A stretch of DNA of 64,000 bases from a virus. The stretch spans positions 1 to 64,000 of IMG/VR virus record IMGVR_UViG_3300046318_000188; one strand, given 5' to 3'. Numbering within the stretch: the stretch's first letter is position 1; the number at the start of each line of letters is the position of its first letter. The translations under genes were made by a program, and so were the position numbers. The notes under the pieces are model-generated. The model was not told where the DNA came from and did not search any database. It worked only from the letters and a program-made list of their open reading frames with translations. Below, piece after piece: positions 17,123 through 25,495 of the stretch.

Positions 17123-17515
17123 ATGTCGCATTATGCTAAAGTATTAAATAATAAAGTTATAAATTCAATTGCCGCTGAGGCTGAGTTTTTTGACACCTTT
17201 GTAGATACTTCACCAGGACAATGGCTTCAAACTTCATATAACAGTAGAGCAAATACTCATTATTTACCTAATAGTGATACTCCATCGGGTCAACCAGCAC
17301 TACGAGCTAACTTTGCTAGTGTTGGAGATAATTATGACCCAATAAATGATGTGTTTTATGCACCACAACCTTACACACATTGGGTTTTAAACACCACAAA
17401 ATGGATATGGGAACCGCCAATTCCGTATCCAACAGGTGGCGATCCATATCAATGGGATGATAGTGCTAATACTTGGGCTCTAGTTGTTTCAGCTTTACCC
17501 TCAGTAAATACTTAA
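17123..17515 (+). CDS. Conserved phage hypothetical protein, 130 aa
   Basis: Good RBS (aaaaggaaaaagtaa). The protein is aromatic-rich with paired W/P motifs, HWVLNTTKWIWEPPIPYPTGG and WDDSANTW, a layout I recall from proteins encoded near virion genes of marine T4-like phages. It looks like a small secreted or structural beta domain without signal peptide. No function known to me. Confidence 0.6.
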   Translation: MSHYAKVLNNKVINSIAAEAEFFDTFVDTSPGQWLQTSYNSRANTHYLPNSDTPSGQPALRANFASVGDNYDPINDVFYAPQPYTHWVLNTTKWIWEPPIPYPTGGDPYQWDDSANTWALVVSALPSVNT

Positions 17516-17535
17516 TACTATCATATTCCACATAA

Positions 17536-17543
17536 GATAAATA
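17536..17543 (+). promoter_or_regulatory. late promoter candidate GATAAATA
   Basis: Late-promoter-like octamer 37 nt before gp13, at the start of the neck-terminase-tail operon. Confidence 0.5.
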
Positions 17544-17579
17544 GTCCATTATAGGATAAGTTTATCCAAGGAAAACTAA

Positions 17580-18353
17580 ATGTCTACTATTTCCACTAGA
17601 GAAGATTTCAAAAATTATTGCCTGCGCAGATTAGGCTTTCCGGTCATCGAGTTAAACCTTGATGAGGACCAAATTCAAGACCGTATTGATGATGCGCTTC
17701 AATACTGGCAAGACTACCATTTTGATGGTACTCAAAAAGTATACTATATCAAAAAGATTGGTCAAACCGAAATTACTCAAAAGTACCTAGACTTGACGGA
17801 TGCCAGAGATTCTTCTAATAACCATATGGATATCGTTGGTGTTACTCGTATATTTCCAGTACAAGATTCACAAGCTTCCGTTTCTATGTTTGACCTAAGA
17901 TATCAACTAAGATTAAACGAACTCTACGACTTCACCTCCGCATCATACATCAACTATACCCTTACAGCACAGCACTTACGTTCACTGGAACTGTTGTTCT
18001 CTGGAGAAGTTCCTATTCGATTCCAAAGACATATGCAAAGACTGTATATTGATTGGGCATGGGGAGCATCCGAAGCACCAGTTGGTACTGTTGTTATTGC
18101 CGAAGCGTATGCTAATATTGATCCGGCAATTTACCAAAAAGTGTGGAATGACCGTTGGTTAAAAGAATATGCTACCGCTTTGATTAAGAGAACTTGGGGT
18201 AACAATCTTAAAAAGTTTTCTGGTATTCAATTACCAGGTGGTGTCACACTAAATGGCGATAAGATTTATGAAGAAGCTGTTGGTGAGATTGAGAAATTAG
18301 AAACTGAAATGCAGACCGAATATGGTGCGCCTTTGGAATGGCTGATGAATTAA
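17580..18353 (+). CDS. gp13: gp13 neck protein
   Basis: 257 residues. Start behind ccaaggaaaactaa. N-terminal block REDFKNYCLRRLGFPVIELNLDEDQIQDRIDDALQ is the typical start of gp13-type neck proteins of T4-like aquatic phages. gp13 joins the portal vertex of the DNA-filled head to gp14 and the tail. Its place directly before gp14, gp15 and gp16 reproduces T4 order. T4 gp13 is somewhat longer (309 aa). Confidence 0.85.
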   Translation: MSTISTREDFKNYCLRRLGFPVIELNLDEDQIQDRIDDALQYWQDYHFDGTQKVYYIKKIGQTEITQKYLDLTDARDSSNNHMDIVGVTRIFPVQDSQASVSMFDLRYQLRLNELYDFTSASYINYTLTAQHLRSLELLFSGEVPIRFQRHMQRLYIDWAWGASEAPVGTVVIAEAYANIDPAIYQKVWNDRWLKEYATALIKRTWGNNLKKFSGIQLPGGVTLNGDKIYEEAVGEIEKLETEMQTEYGAPLEWLMN

Positions 18354-18354
18354 T

Positions 18355-19245
18355 ATGCCAACCAATCTATATTTCAATAATTATAAATCTCACGGCGAAC
18401 AAACACTAGTTGAAGATTTAATTGTAGAGTCCATTAAAATTCTTGGATTCGATGCGTTTTATCTTCCTAATGACAACGACCAAGCCAGAGATTTATTATA
18501 CGGCGAAGATCCGGTTAAGAAATTTGAATCGGCATTTCCTGTTGAGATGTATGTTTCTTCTGACCCATTGGATTACATTGGTAAAAAAGACTTCTTTTCT
18601 AAATTTGGTTTAGAAATTAAAGACGATGTTAATGTAATTATGTCACGCAGAAGTTTTCAACAAAGAGTACCACAGAATTCATTTACTAGACCAAGAGAAG
18701 GTGACTTGGTTTACATTCCATTTTTAAATGGTACTGGCGAATTGTTTGAAATTAAATTTGCAGAACAATCAAAAGACTTCCATATGCTTGGAAGGCCTCA
18801 ACCATATTTCTATGAATTAAACCTAGAGAAATACAAATACTCTCAGGAAGTTATTGCTACTGGTATGCAAGACATTGACTTGGCTGTAACGAACAATGCT
18901 TATACATTGAGTTTAAATATTAATCACCGTACGGGTACTGGTTATTATGAAATTAAAGAAATTGTATATCAATCTGCTGACCAAACACAAGCAAATGCTA
19001 CAGTTGTTGCTATCGTTCAATCATTTATACCTTCTTCAAACACATTAACAGTAACTAATATTGCCGGTGAATTTGTTGATGGTGGAACAATTATTGGTGC
19101 AACCAGCAACGCAAGATATTCTTTAATGAATTTTGATCCTTTATTAGACAATTCTTTCTCAGAAACATACGACAACAAACATATTGATTTAAGTTCAGAA
19201 GGTGTTGTCAATTTCTCTGAAACTAATCCGTTTGGAAATATCTAA
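18355..19245 (+). CDS. gp14: gp14 neck protein
   Basis: 296 residues, starting 1 nt after the gp13 stop. The start TNLYFNNYKSHGEQTLVEDLIVESIKILGFDAFYLPN is diagnostic of gp14-like neck proteins. It completes the head-tail connector with gp13. A Ser/Thr-rich segment (about 205-250) may be an extra exposed loop, since a similar STAT-like segment occurs in gp15. Its stop overlaps the gp15 start (TAATG). Confidence 0.85.
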   Translation: MPTNLYFNNYKSHGEQTLVEDLIVESIKILGFDAFYLPNDNDQARDLLYGEDPVKKFESAFPVEMYVSSDPLDYIGKKDFFSKFGLEIKDDVNVIMSRRSFQQRVPQNSFTRPREGDLVYIPFLNGTGELFEIKFAEQSKDFHMLGRPQPYFYELNLEKYKYSQEVIATGMQDIDLAVTNNAYTLSLNINHRTGTGYYEIKEIVYQSADQTQANATVVAIVQSFIPSSNTLTVTNIAGEFVDGGTIIGATSNARYSLMNFDPLLDNSFSETYDNKHIDLSSEGVVNFSETNPFGNI

Positions 19246-20237
19246 TGGCTAATATAGCATACAACCGCATCATTCGTAAACTCGTAGTTTCTTTTGGTAA
19301 ACTATTTGATGATATTACTTTGGTGCGTTACAATCCGGATTTATCAGAAGCGGAAAGATTTTTAGTACCTCTTGTATATGCTACCAAAGAATTATATGTA
19401 AGGCGTTTAGAGGATGATCCTGCTTTAGATAAAAAAATTCAAATAGCCTTACCAAGAATGTCATTTGAAATGAATGGTCTTACATATGATGTATCAAGAA
19501 AATTAAATACCAATATTAAAAGTTTTGCACAGACAAGTTCTGGTGTAATTGCTCAATACAATCCTGTTCCTTATAACTTTGATTTTAACCTTTATATCTA
19601 TGTAAGAAACATAGAAGATGGTACACAAATTATTGAACACATTCTTCCATACTTTGCACCAGATTATACTTTAAAATTGAATTTAATTCCTGAAATGGGA
19701 ATTGTTAAAGAAGTGCCAATCGTTCTCAATTCAGCCACATCTGAAATTGATTATGAAGGTGATAAAAATTCTGAAACAAGAATGATTATTTGGACACTTA
19801 ATTTTACAGTTAAAGGTTTCATATTTGGTAAAACATCTACTGCTGGACTTATTAGAACATCCATTACAAACATCTTTAGTAATGTTTCACAAGCTGATAA
19901 ATTTATATTTAATATGGCACAACCAGGAATTGGAACATATCAAGCAGGAGAAACAGTATACCAAGGATATTCTGCACAGTCAGCAACAGCATCAGGTAAA
20001 GTTGTTTTGTGGGATAACAACACATTACACCTAACAAATATTGATGGAAATTTTGTTTCAAATCAACCTATTATTGGTTTAGTTTCAAATTCAAATTACA
20101 TATTTGATTCGTATACACCACAGTCTGCACAATATGAACAAGTTGCAAAGATTGTTGTTGTTCCTAATCCACTAACTGCTAATGCCAATAGTGATTATAC
20201 ATATACCACCACAATAACGGAAACTCCTAACCTATAA
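19245..20237 (+). CDS. gp15: gp15 tail terminator / sheath stabiliser
   Basis: 330 residues. N-terminal NRIIRKLVVSFGKLFDDITLVRY is the conserved start of gp15-like proteins, which cap the tail tube and sheath and bind the neck. The C-terminal region from about 215 has a Thr/Ser/Gln-rich stretch with GETVYQGYSAQSATASGKVVLW, similar in style to gp14 residues 205-250, an apparent small inserted domain found in both. Sits in T4 order between gp14 and gp16. Confidence 0.85.
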   Translation: MANIAYNRIIRKLVVSFGKLFDDITLVRYNPDLSEAERFLVPLVYATKELYVRRLEDDPALDKKIQIALPRMSFEMNGLTYDVSRKLNTNIKSFAQTSSGVIAQYNPVPYNFDFNLYIYVRNIEDGTQIIEHILPYFAPDYTLKLNLIPEMGIVKEVPIVLNSATSEIDYEGDKNSETRMIIWTLNFTVKGFIFGKTSTAGLIRTSITNIFSNVSQADKFIFNMAQPGIGTYQAGETVYQGYSAQSATASGKVVLWDNNTLHLTNIDGNFVSNQPIIGLVSNSNYIFDSYTPQSAQYEQVAKIVVVPNPLTANANSDYTYTTTITETPNL

Positions 20238-20238
20238 A

Positions 20239-20664
20239 ATGAATGAATTGAATAAATCATTGTCTGAAGTATTTGATGTAGAACCTTTAAAAGAAGTTAA
20301 GGAAGAAAAAAAAGAAAAACTTCCTGTTCTACAACAAAACTATAACGAACCTGATATGAAACAGGACTTGACTGATGCGTACCAACAGTCAAAAGAAAAT
20401 CTACAAGCCATCATAGACCAAGGCAAAGAAGCAATGGAAGAAATTCTTCAAATTGCCAAAGTTGGTCAACATCCAAGAGCATTTGAAGTTTACGGTACCA
20501 TACTTAAAAACATGGTAGATGCCAATAAAGAATTATTGGCCATACAAAAACAAATGCGTGACATGGATCCCAAATCCAAATCAGAAAGCAATACAACAAT
20601 CGATAAAGCTATCTTTGTTGGTTCAACAAGTGAACTTAGTAAATTATTAAAAGGTAAAATGTAA
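20239..20664 (+). CDS. gp16: gp16 terminase small subunit
   Basis: 141 residues with charged N-terminus and a helical core: DAYQQSKENLQAIIDQGKEAMEEILQIAKVGQHPRAFEVYGTILKNMVDANKELL. The HPRAFEVY..L...N segment is the signature of T4-type small terminases, which form rings that stimulate gp17. Begins 1 nt after gp15. Its stop overlaps a glycosyltransferase gene rather than gp17 itself, which is unusual. Confidence 0.85.
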   Translation: MNELNKSLSEVFDVEPLKEVKEEKKEKLPVLQQNYNEPDMKQDLTDAYQQSKENLQAIIDQGKEAMEEILQIAKVGQHPRAFEVYGTILKNMVDANKELLAIQKQMRDMDPKSKSESNTTIDKAIFVGSTSELSKLLKGKM

Positions 20665-21401
20665 TGAAGTTGTATGTGAATATTTGTTTTCATTATGTGG
20701 AAGAAAGATTAAAGATTCTAGATGAAGTAATTGCTTCGGTCAATGAAATCCCCACAGATGAAACCATTATTATTGTTAATAGTAATGAGTTATTTGAATG
20801 TGAAGCCGTTGTTAATGTTGCGCACGGATTAAAAGACCCATACCATCTTACATGGGAACATAAAAAATATATGTCAGAATTTTTAAAGACTGACTATACT
20901 CATTATGCTTATCTTGAAGATGATATGAAATTGACCACAACAACATTGGAATATTGGTTACAAACCAAAAAGTTATTTAAGAGTAATGGTTTCAATTTTA
21001 TTCCTGCCATTCACCGTATTGAATATAAAGATGGTATTGAAGTATCATTAGATGCTACCAAAAAACCTGGTGCTTGTGATGCTATTATTTTAGATAATCA
21101 GAAATTTGTTTTTCTTCCTGAACCATATCAAGGTATGTTTATTATGGATAGAGAAGATGTTATTGAACATTTAAACTCTCAGTACTCTAACATTGGCCAA
21201 TATCATAATTATGGTATTAGAGAATCAGCTAATATTGGCAACATGTATGTTAATGTGCCACAAGGATATTCTCATCGTGCTGTAGTACCTGTAAATAACT
21301 TTGAACAATGTTGGGTACATCATGTGGCCAACAATTATGCTGATAACCTAAATACTCCTCATGCTAAAGTACCAGCAAAGGATTTATTAGATGGCAACTA
21401 A
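20664..21401 (+). CDS. GT-A glycosyltransferase-like protein inserted between gp16 and gp17
   Basis: 245 residues. Overlaps gp16 by 1 nt (TAATG) and gp17 by 11 nt. YAYLEDDMKL supplies an acidic DxD-like site near 92, and the protein retains the pattern of small GT-A transferases (INSNE..YHLTWEHK..). Tyr/His-rich C-terminus. No membrane segment. Its location inside the terminase operon implies late expression, so the acceptor could be a virion protein or the host surface late in infection. The acceptor and donor cannot be told from sequence. Confidence 0.65.
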   Translation: MKLYVNICFHYVEERLKILDEVIASVNEIPTDETIIIVNSNELFECEAVVNVAHGLKDPYHLTWEHKKYMSEFLKTDYTHYAYLEDDMKLTTTTLEYWLQTKKLFKSNGFNFIPAIHRIEYKDGIEVSLDATKKPGACDAIILDNQKFVFLPEPYQGMFIMDREDVIEHLNSQYSNIGQYHNYGIRESANIGNMYVNVPQGYSHRAVVPVNNFEQCWVHHVANNYADNLNTPHAKVPAKDLLDGN

Positions 21402-23070
21402 ACTTAAAGAATCGTACCGTGATAACCCCTTACTAAAACGAGTGGGAGTTCAAGTACAATTTACAGAAGAACAAGTTGAAGAATATATTAAATGTTCTAA
21501 AGACCCAATTTACTTTGCCAAATACATTAAGATTATTACTCTTGATGAAGGTGTTGTACCTTTCAAAATGTACGACTTTCAAGAGGACATGATTAAGACT
21601 TTCCATAATAATCGTTTTACCATTATGAAGTGTCCTCGCCAGGTTGGTAAAACTACTACAACCGTTGCATATCTCCTCTGGTCTATTCTATTCCAAGATT
21701 CACAATCAATTGCAGTTCTTGCCAACCGTGGTGAAACTGCCCGTGGTATTCTAGGTAAACTCCAGTTAGCATATGAGAATCTACCTATGTGGTTACAACA
21801 AGGTGTCGTAGAGTGGAACAAAGGTCGTGTTGAATTGGAGAATGGTTCTATAATCATTGCATCTTCAACATCAGGTTCAGCTGCTCGTTCTGGTTCGTTT
21901 AACATTGTATTCTTAGACGAGTTTGCTTTCGTACCGGCAAATATTGCCACAGACTTTATTACTTCAGTTTATCCAGTTATTACTGCTGGTACCAAAACAA
22001 AAATTATTATTGTTTCTACTCCTAATGGTATGAATCTGTTTTATAAGATTTGGACTGATGCAGTTAATAAAAATAATAACTATGTACCATTTGAAGTTCA
22101 TTGGTCTATGGTACCCGGTCGTGATGAAGCTTGGAAAGATGAAACAATCCGTAATACTTCTGAATACCAGTTTAGACAGGAGTTTGAAACTGAGTTCTTA
22201 GGATCCAGTAATACTCTCATTTCTGGTCAAAAGTTACAAGCTTTAACATTTAAAAATCCCATTGCGGTACACGATAAGATTAATATCTATGAACATCCTA
22301 TCAAAGGTGATGAAGAAGCGCTTAAGGACCACTTGTATTGTATTACGGTTGACGTTTCTGAAGGTCGAAACTTAGATAGTTCTGCTTTCTCCGTGTTTGA
22401 TATATCGACCACACCTTACCGACAAGTAGCAACCTATAAGTCCTCATCGATATCACCTATTTTGTTTCCTACGGTAATTCATAATGCCGCTAGGTTGTAT
22501 AATGATGCTTATATTTTGGTAGAAATTAATAATAATCCACAGGTTGCTGATATTATTCACCAAGACCTTGAATATGAGAATCTCTGGAAGGTCTTTACAG
22601 GTAATAAGAAACCACAACAACTACATAGTGGATTCGGTCGTGGTGTCCAAATGGGTGTCAAAATGTCACCAGCCGTCAAAAGGGTGGGTTGTTCTAACCT
22701 AAAAACCTTAATTGAAGGTGACAAATTACAAATTATTGATTTTGATACCATTTCAGAATTAACTACCTTTGTGGCCAATAAGACATCTTTTGCTGCTGAA
22801 GGTGATGCCAATGATGATATGGCCATGACTTTAGTGTTGTTTGCTTGGGCGGCAACACAAAAATACTTTAAAGAAATCGTTAACCACGATATTCGAAAAC
22901 AAATCCAGTTGGAAAACATGAATCAATTGGATGAGGAAGTGCTACCGGCACCTATTATTGAGAATGGGTTAAATAATTCATTTGAAGTTATTGATGGTGA
23001 TGTTTGGGAACTAGCAAACGGTGGCGAGGCATATGCAGGCTTTATGCAAGATTCGTTTGAAAATCTCTAA
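21391..23070 (+). CDS. gp17: gp17 terminase large subunit
   Basis: 559 residues. N-terminal ATPase: Walker A at 81-90 (CPRQVGKTTT), Walker B near 175 (IVFLDEFAF), coupling motif VSTPNG. C-terminal RNase H-fold nuclease: ITVDVSEGRNLDSSAF supplies the first Asp and GDANDDMAM the distal acidic residues. Powers DNA translocation into the prohead and cuts concatemers. No intein is seen. Start overlaps the upstream glycosyltransferase. Confidence 0.95.
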   Translation: MATKLKESYRDNPLLKRVGVQVQFTEEQVEEYIKCSKDPIYFAKYIKIITLDEGVVPFKMYDFQEDMIKTFHNNRFTIMKCPRQVGKTTTTVAYLLWSILFQDSQSIAVLANRGETARGILGKLQLAYENLPMWLQQGVVEWNKGRVELENGSIIIASSTSGSAARSGSFNIVFLDEFAFVPANIATDFITSVYPVITAGTKTKIIIVSTPNGMNLFYKIWTDAVNKNNNYVPFEVHWSMVPGRDEAWKDETIRNTSEYQFRQEFETEFLGSSNTLISGQKLQALTFKNPIAVHDKINIYEHPIKGDEEALKDHLYCITVDVSEGRNLDSSAFSVFDISTTPYRQVATYKSSSISPILFPTVIHNAARLYNDAYILVEINNNPQVADIIHQDLEYENLWKVFTGNKKPQQLHSGFGRGVQMGVKMSPAVKRVGCSNLKTLIEGDKLQIIDFDTISELTTFVANKTSFAAEGDANDDMAMTLVLFAWAATQKYFKEIVNHDIRKQIQLENMNQLDEEVLPAPIIENGLNNSFEVIDGDVWELANGGEAYAGFMQDSFENL

Positions 23071-23081
23071 ATATGACCTTA

Positions 23082-23089
23082 CATAAATA
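23082..23089 (+). promoter_or_regulatory. late promoter candidate CATAAATA
   Basis: Octamer between gp17 and gp18, 54 nt before the sheath start codon, which also has a strong RBS (aaggagataatcaa). Confidence 0.55.
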
Positions 23090-23142
23090 TTATCATGGTA
23101 TTATAACTGCCAATACAACATCATATTCAAGGAGATAATCAA

Positions 23143-24855
23143 ATGGCATTCCAAATCTCTCCAGGCGTAAATGTATCCGAAATCGACTTAACAACGGTCG
23201 TCCCTTCGGTACTAACTACAGCCGGTGCTTTTGTGGGAAACTTCGCATGGGGTCCCGTAAATGTTAGAAAACAAATCGCAGATGAAACACAACTAGTAAA
23301 TGTCTTTAGTAAGCCGGACAGTAATAACTATGTTTCATTCTTTACTGCTGCTTCATTCTTAGCTTACGGTAACAATCTTAGAGTGGTTCGTTCAGTAGGC
23401 GCAAACTGCTATAACGCAATTGCAAATACCGTTACAAACGTAGGTGTTAAAATTGAAAACGAATCAGTATTTGAAAACGTCTATTTAAATAATAATAATG
23501 GATTTGCTGTAGGTTCTTATATTGCAAAATATCCTGGAGTAATAGGTAATTCATTAACCGTTTCAACTCTTGATGCTGGTGCCACTTTTTCCACTTGGAC
23601 AGTAAATGGTGTTAATGTTTCTGGTTATTTTAATGGCGCTCCAGGTACATCAGCCGCTTGTGCTGCTGCCGGTGGTGCTAACGATGAAGTTCACATTATT
23701 GTTACTGACTCTGGTGGTTTATTCACTGGTGTTAAAAATACAGTATTGGAAGTTTATCCTTATTTGTCTAAAGCTTCAGATGCTACCGATTCATTAGGTA
23801 ACTCAAATTATTGGAAAAATGTTCTTTATAATAATTCCAAATATGTTTATGGTGTTGATGCTGTTGATTATGCCAATACTTTCAGTACTTGGGGTCATGC
23901 AATGGCAAATACATCATTTGCAACAGTTGCCACCACACAGACTGTAGGATTAGGAAAAGGTCGTGATGAAGCTCCTGCTACAGCAAATTTAGCGGTCAGT
24001 TGGGATAGATTTGCACACGATGAAGTAGATATTTCTTTAGCTATTACTGGTGATGCAAATATTACTGTTCAACAATATGTTATTGATAATGTTGCTAATG
24101 CTCGTAAAGATTGTATTGCTTTTGTTTCTCCACCATCTTCAAATGTAATTAACCAATCCGGCAATGAAACAACAAACATTACCACTTGGAATACTGCTTT
24201 AGCTCGTTCCACATCGTATGCTGTTGCTGATTCTGGTTGGAAGTATATGTTCGACAAGTACAATAACACATATCGTTATATTCCGTTAAATGCTGATATT
24301 GCTGGTCTCTGTGTTAATACTGACTCCGTTCGTGACCCATGGTTCTCACCTGCTGGTTTAAATCGTGGTGCAGTTAAGAACGCAGTTCGTTTAGCATGGA
24401 ATCCAAACAAAACAGAACGTGATACATTGTATGCACAAGGTATTAACCCTGTCGTTTCTTTCCCCGGTAACGGTATTGTTCTTTATGGTGATAAGACTTT
24501 ACAATCAAAACCGTCTGCATTTGACCGTATTAACGTCAGAAGATTGTTTATTGTTCTAGAAAAAGCAATTGCAACCGCTGCTAAGTATTCATTATTTGAG
24601 TTTAACGATGAGTTTACCCGTGCTCAATTTGTTGCTTTAGTAACACCATTCTTGAGAGATATTCAAGGTCGCCGTGGTATCTATGACTTCCGTGTTGTTT
24701 GTGATACTACAAATAATACAGACCAAGTTATTAGTGCCAATCAGTTTGTTGGTGACATCTATGTTAAACCTGCTCGTTCAATCAACTTCATTCAGTTGAA
24801 TTTCGTTGCAGTAAGAACTGGTGTTGATTTCACAGAAGTCGTTGGTAAGTTCTAA
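23143..24855 (+). CDS. gp18: gp18 tail sheath protein
   Basis: 570 residues. Start MAFQISPGVNVSEIDLT and end FIQLNFVAVRTGVDFTEVVGKF are the hallmark N- and C-terminal arms of contractile sheath proteins. The C-terminal half carries the conserved fold (VRDPWFSPAGLNRGAVKNAVRLAW, PVVSFPGNGIVLYGDKTL, FDRINVRRLF). Strong SD aaggag. Contraction drives tube injection. Longer N-terminal variable domain is typical for T4-like sheaths. Confidence 0.95.
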   Translation: MAFQISPGVNVSEIDLTTVVPSVLTTAGAFVGNFAWGPVNVRKQIADETQLVNVFSKPDSNNYVSFFTAASFLAYGNNLRVVRSVGANCYNAIANTVTNVGVKIENESVFENVYLNNNNGFAVGSYIAKYPGVIGNSLTVSTLDAGATFSTWTVNGVNVSGYFNGAPGTSAACAAAGGANDEVHIIVTDSGGLFTGVKNTVLEVYPYLSKASDATDSLGNSNYWKNVLYNNSKYVYGVDAVDYANTFSTWGHAMANTSFATVATTQTVGLGKGRDEAPATANLAVSWDRFAHDEVDISLAITGDANITVQQYVIDNVANARKDCIAFVSPPSSNVINQSGNETTNITTWNTALARSTSYAVADSGWKYMFDKYNNTYRYIPLNADIAGLCVNTDSVRDPWFSPAGLNRGAVKNAVRLAWNPNKTERDTLYAQGINPVVSFPGNGIVLYGDKTLQSKPSAFDRINVRRLFIVLEKAIATAAKYSLFEFNDEFTRAQFVALVTPFLRDIQGRRGIYDFRVVCDTTNNTDQVISANQFVGDIYVKPARSINFIQLNFVAVRTGVDFTEVVGKF

Positions 24856-24861
24856 TAAATA
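24854..24861 (+). promoter_or_regulatory. late promoter candidate AATAAATA
   Basis: Late-promoter-like octamer overlapping the gp18 stop and 24 nt before gp19. Three of the first positions deviate less than one base from TATAAATA; weaker than other copies. Confidence 0.35.
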
Positions 24862-24885
24862 ATACAACGATATAGGAGATTACAA

Positions 24886-25428
24886 ATGGCATTCAACGTA
24901 GCAGAATTTAGAGCGAATATGATTGGTGACGGTGCTCGTCCCAATCTATTTCAAGTAACATTAACCTTCCCAGCTATTGCCGCCAACGGACAAGCAGCCG
25001 GCCAAAAAGCAACATTTATGGCCAAAGCTGCTCAGTTACCTGGTTCAACAATTGGTCAAGTTCCAGTTTATTACTTTGGTCGTGAACTAAAGTTTGCTGG
25101 TAACAGAACATTTGCTGACTGGACACTGCAAATTATTAATGATGAAGATTTCACGGTTCGTAATTCTATCGAATCATGGATGAATTCTATTAATAGTCAT
25201 GCTACCAATGTGCGTAATACTGCTGCTGGCAGTCCATCTTCATATACAGTAGATGCTTCTGTCACACAGTATGGTAAAACTGGCGAAGCTTTGAAAACTT
25301 ACAAATTTGTTGGAATGTATCCACTTGATTTGGCACCAATTGATTTAGATTGGTCGTCAAATGATACCATTGAAGAATATGGCGTAACATTTGCCTATCA
25401 ATGGTGGGAAACTGATACAACAAATTAA
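24886..25428 (+). CDS. gp19: gp19 tail tube protein
   Basis: 180 residues, T4 length class (163 aa). N-terminal FRANMIGDGARPNLFQVTLTFP and AQLPGSTIGQVPVYYFGRELKFAGNRTFADWTLQIINDEDFTVRNSIESWM are the conserved tube fold (PF06841). Assembles the inner tube under the sheath. RBS taggagattacaa. Followed by an intrinsic terminator, consistent with high-level late expression. Confidence 0.95.
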   Translation: MAFNVAEFRANMIGDGARPNLFQVTLTFPAIAANGQAAGQKATFMAKAAQLPGSTIGQVPVYYFGRELKFAGNRTFADWTLQIINDEDFTVRNSIESWMNSINSHATNVRNTAAGSPSSYTVDASVTQYGKTGEALKTYKFVGMYPLDLAPIDLDWSSNDTIEEYGVTFAYQWWETDTTN

Positions 25429-25442
25429 TTATATTATATTAC

Positions 25443-25477
25443 GAGGAGAACTTTGGTTCTCCTCATTATGTTTTTTT
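25443..25477 (+). terminator. Intrinsic terminator after gp19
   Basis: Stem GAGGAGAA (25443-25450) pairs with TTCTCCTC (25457-25464), six-base loop, followed by a seven-T run at 25471-25477. Confidence 0.8.
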
Positions 25478-25495
25478 GAATTGGAATAAAATACT

